From NCBI GenBank assembly GCA_022709925.1, contig JAKLHX010000055.1, positions 1 through 7,410 on the forward strand: DNA of 7,410 nt, written 5' to 3'. The number at the start of each line of letters is the position of its first letter. The first letter of the stretch is position 1. This DNA comes from Candidatus Margulisiibacteriota bacterium (GTDB taxonomy: Bacteria > Margulisbacteria > WOR-1 > JAKLHX01). The notes below the pieces were generated by a model, which made no database searches, was not told the DNA's origin, and saw nothing but the letters and a program-made list of their open reading frames with translations. Shown here one piece after another: positions 5,721-7,410 of this stretch. Position numbers and translations under genes: made by a program.

Positions 5721-6272
5721 ATGCGTCTTTTTTCGGAACAAAACAGAATATTGTCGGCGGTAATTATCTTTTTTATGCTGTCAGGCACCGGCTCGGCATT
5801 GACAATGACGCTGCAGGGCAACTCGTCGCTGGATTTTGGGACTATGGCCCCCGGAGATAACAAGCAATTGACCACGAACCCTTCCGACAGCTATGCCTAT
5901 TGCAATAAAATATCGGTGGTTTCAAACGTCGATACCCAGTGGAACGCTTATATAAAGGCTGATTCCCTGCTTACTTCAGGGACTTTGACCATCCCGGCCG
6001 ACAGTTTCCAATGGCTTTCTACTTATGCCGGGTTCTCGAAAACAGGCAACTGGTACGCGCACACTAACGGCATAAGATACAGGACATATACGGGATTTGC
6101 TTCCGGAACGAATTATCTGGCTTATACTTCAGGGACTTCAGACCTTGATCCTGCCGTCAACGACAACATTACCGACGGTACGGAGGTCCAATTCATTTAT
6201 ATGCTTACTATCCCGACCGATCAGACGGCCGGTCTTTATACGACCAGGATAGTTTATACGGTAACCCAATAA
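5721..6272 (+). CDS. Secreted fimbrial-subunit-like beta-sandwich protein, paralogue C (short N-terminus)
   Basis: The 183-residue protein has a signal peptide with a longer polar start (MRLFSEQNRILSAVIIFFML..., cleavage near Ala26). The mature part goes almost at once into LDFGTMAPGD (37-46), then ISVVSNVDTQWNAYIKA (64-80), LTIPADSFQWLSTYAG (89-104), NYLAYTSGTSD (131-141), ITDGTEVQFIYMLTIP (150-165) and the closing AGLYTTRIVYTVTQ (170-183). It matches A most closely in the IP...W.(S/T)TYAG block. Unlike A and B, only about ten residues (LTMTLQGNSS) lie between the probable cleavage site and LDFG, so the alternating 'VSV.SVF.L' strand is missing. In a strand-exchange fibre that would suit a terminal or tip subunit rather than a repeating one (inference). 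GGAG (5711-5714) is the ribosome site. The gene lies 23 bases after paralogue B. Confidence 0.68.
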   Translation: MRLFSEQNRILSAVIIFFMLSGTGSALTMTLQGNSSLDFGTMAPGDNKQLTTNPSDSYAYCNKISVVSNVDTQWNAYIKADSLLTSGTLTIPADSFQWLSTYAGFSKTGNWYAHTNGIRYRTYTGFASGTNYLAYTSGTSDLDPAVNDNITDGTEVQFIYMLTIPTDQTAGLYTTRIVYTVTQ

Positions 6273-6278
6273 GGAGGG
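6271..6278 (+). promoter_or_regulatory. Ribosome site overlapping the paralogue C stop, supporting a TTG start
   Basis: AAGGAGGG begins within the TAA stop of paralogue C (6270-6272) and stands eight bases before TTG 6287. The site is near-perfect and the encoded protein begins directly with a signal peptide, so TTG is the real start. The overlap suggests coupled translation of subunit C and the chaperone-like protein. Confidence 0.8.
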
Positions 6279-6286
6279 CTTTTAAG

Positions 6287-7090
6287 TTGAGGAAAATAAT
6301 ATCGTTTATATCGGCAGTATTTGTTCTTAGCGCATGCGCTTACGGTTTTTCTCTGAACGTAGACCCTTCGAGCCTCTGGCTTTCTGCGGCTCCCGGAGAA
6401 AGCGCATCGGGTTCAATAATAGTCGAGAACAGGGGAGATGAAGAGATAACGGTAAGGGCTTACGCGGAGGATTGGGTCTATCAGGCCGACAGAAGCAAGG
6501 CCTTTAAGAAGCCGGGATCAGCCAAATACTCCTGTTCAAGATGGATATCGATCTATCCGGATTCTTTCAAGCTTGGCGCAAGGGAGTCCAAGTCGGTCAA
6601 TTACACTGTCACTTCCCCTCTTGATTCGAGCGGCGGATATTATTCCGTGATATTCTTCGAAACACAAAAAGAGAGCTTTAATCTGGTCAGGAAGCCGAAC
6701 GTTATAATCGCCGGCAGGATCGGGACCATAGTTTATCTGGATACCAAGGGGAGATCAGAAAAAAAAGCCGTTCTGGAGAATTTCCTGGTGTCTAACGCTG
6801 CATACGGAAAGCCGATGTATTTCAAACTTTTCCTTAAGAACGAAGGGAATACTTTCGTTGCTCCTACCGGGAATATCATAATAACCGACCAGGACGCAAG
6901 GCTTTACGCGAGGATCGACCTCAAAAAGAATTATTTGCTGCAAGGCGAAAAGGTCGCGATCGTGGAGAAATGGACCAATTCATTGAGCGCCGGCACTTAT
7001 GACGTCATAGCGACGATCGATTACGGCGCAGGGGCTCCGATCTCCGCGCAGAGAAGGATAGTAATTAACAAGGAGAGCGGAAAGAGATAA
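6287..7090 (+). CDS. Two-domain PapD/DUF916-like exported protein, probable assembly chaperone or lipoprotein
   Basis: The 267-residue protein starts at TTG. Its export signal, MRKIISFISAVFVLSAC, ends in a lipobox LSAC (14-17), so it may be a lipoprotein anchored at Cys17; ordinary cleavage after Gly20 is the alternative. Residues ~22-127 form a beta-sandwich with the features of PapD-type chaperones and the DUF916 domain of WxL-interacting proteins: LNVDPSSLWLSAAPGES, GSIIVENRGDEEITVRAYAE, SRWISIYPDSFKLGARESKS and GGYYSVIFFE. A second beta-rich domain (~140-260) follows, with MYFKLFLKNEGNTFVAPTG (177-195), again a 'v.N.Gn....p.G' sandwich pattern, and a closing AGTYDVIATIDYG. There is no C-terminal membrane helix, unlike Gram-positive WxL-interacting proteins. 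Placed right after three small beta-sandwich proteins, it probably folds, holds or anchors them at the periplasmic side. Motif-based assignment; no usher partner is fully visible. Confidence 0.65.
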   Translation: MRKIISFISAVFVLSACAYGFSLNVDPSSLWLSAAPGESASGSIIVENRGDEEITVRAYAEDWVYQADRSKAFKKPGSAKYSCSRWISIYPDSFKLGARESKSVNYTVTSPLDSSGGYYSVIFFETQKESFNLVRKPNVIIAGRIGTIVYLDTKGRSEKKAVLENFLVSNAAYGKPMYFKLFLKNEGNTFVAPTGNIIITDQDARLYARIDLKKNYLLQGEKVAIVEKWTNSLSAGTYDVIATIDYGAGAPISAQRRIVINKESGKR

Positions 7091-7113
7091 TATCTTCCGC
7101 TGAAGTAAAGATC

Positions 7114-7410
7114 ATGCCCATAAAGTCCGCAAAAATATTCGTTGTAGCGCTTGGATTATTCATCATGGCCGGACAGGCTTTTGCCGCCGGAAGTGATGTT
7201 GTCCTGAACCTTAATGAAAGCAGGGCTTTCAATGTCTCTGCGGTCATATCGAGAGTGTTGAGCGCGAACCAGGATATCGCCATAATATCTAGCGATACCG
7301 ATAACAGTTATAAAATAACCGGGGTGTCCCTCGGGACGACCTATGTTTACATATGGTGGGACGATGATAATTACAGCGTTATAAAAGTTTCAGTGAAAAA
7401 TCCCGTCCCG
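7114..7410 (+). CDS. Exported protein with pilus-assembly/secretin N-terminal-like domain (5' fragment)
   Basis: The first 99 residues of a gene that continues past the window. ATG 7114 is the only usual start codon after an in-frame stop at 7066; the ribosome site is weak (AAAG), so translation may depend on coupling to the gene before it, which ends 23 bases upstream. The signal peptide is clear (MPIKSAKIFVVALGLFIMAG, cleavage near AFA|AG, residues 24-25). The rest, LNLNESRAFNVSAVISRVLS (31-50), then DIAIISSD, YKITGVSLGTTYVYIWWDDD (66-85) and YSVIKVSVKNPVP (87-99), follows the pattern of the N-terminal domain of pilus-assembly and type II/III secretin-like proteins (Pfam T2SS-T3SS_pil_N): 'l..g.s..l.....i.rv...d..ia.v......i.g...G.t.v.vw'. 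The remainder could be a secretin, an outer-membrane usher-like protein or a large surface protein; only the downstream sequence can tell. Confidence 0.6.
   Translation, partial: MPIKSAKIFVVALGLFIMAGQAFAAGSDVVLNLNESRAFNVSAVISRVLSANQDIAIISSDTDNSYKITGVSLGTTYVYIWWDDDNYSVIKVSVKNPVP

Overview
The window carries genes on the + strand only and reads as two consecutive transcription units of a diderm (two-membrane) bacterium. Codon use is strikingly rich in ATA (Ile) and AGG (Arg), and base composition looks even throughout. Together with the gene content (sugar ABC permeases, a secreted glycosidase, fimbria-like proteins) this fits an uncultivated candidate-phylum lineage of the Omnitrophota / Margulisbacteria / Elusimicrobiota kind. 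That placement is an impression, not something I could test.

Unit 1 (1-3774) is a carbohydrate uptake and breakdown operon. It opens with the C-terminal end of a MalF-type sugar permease, cut by the window edge. Next comes a 601-residue MalG-type permease whose first extracytoplasmic loop contains an inserted domain of about 318 residues that reads as a seven-bladed beta-propeller of the Reg_prop kind. Last is a secreted enzyme with a GH26-like (beta-mannanase superfamily) catalytic domain and a C-terminal CBM9-like carbohydrate-binding domain. The unit ends at a strong intrinsic terminator. The likely logic is that the secreted enzyme trims a polysaccharide outside the inner membrane and the transporter imports the product. 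The propeller may bind glycan, dock the solute-binding protein, or gate transport. No ATPase or solute-binding protein gene is in view.

Unit 2 (about 3818-7410, running off the end) begins at a plausible sigma-70-type promoter. It encodes a small secreted CBM11/CIA30-like protein with no catalytic domain; three related secreted beta-rich proteins of 171-195 residues that share an (I/L)DFG...PG motif, an Asn/Trp segment and a closing (I/V)-x-(F/Y)-T-(M/V)-T-(E/Q) strand; a 267-residue two-domain PapD/DUF916-like protein with a lipobox; and the first 99 residues of a secreted protein resembling the pilus-assembly/secretin N-terminal domain. This looks like a chaperone-assisted surface fibre or adhesin system, perhaps carbohydrate-binding. 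A perfect 13-bp hairpin followed by T residues lies between the first and second subunit genes and may set subunit stoichiometry.

The two best candidates for something undescribed are the propeller embedded in an ABC permease and the three-subunit surface system. I saw no tRNA, rRNA, CRISPR, insertion sequence or integrase.
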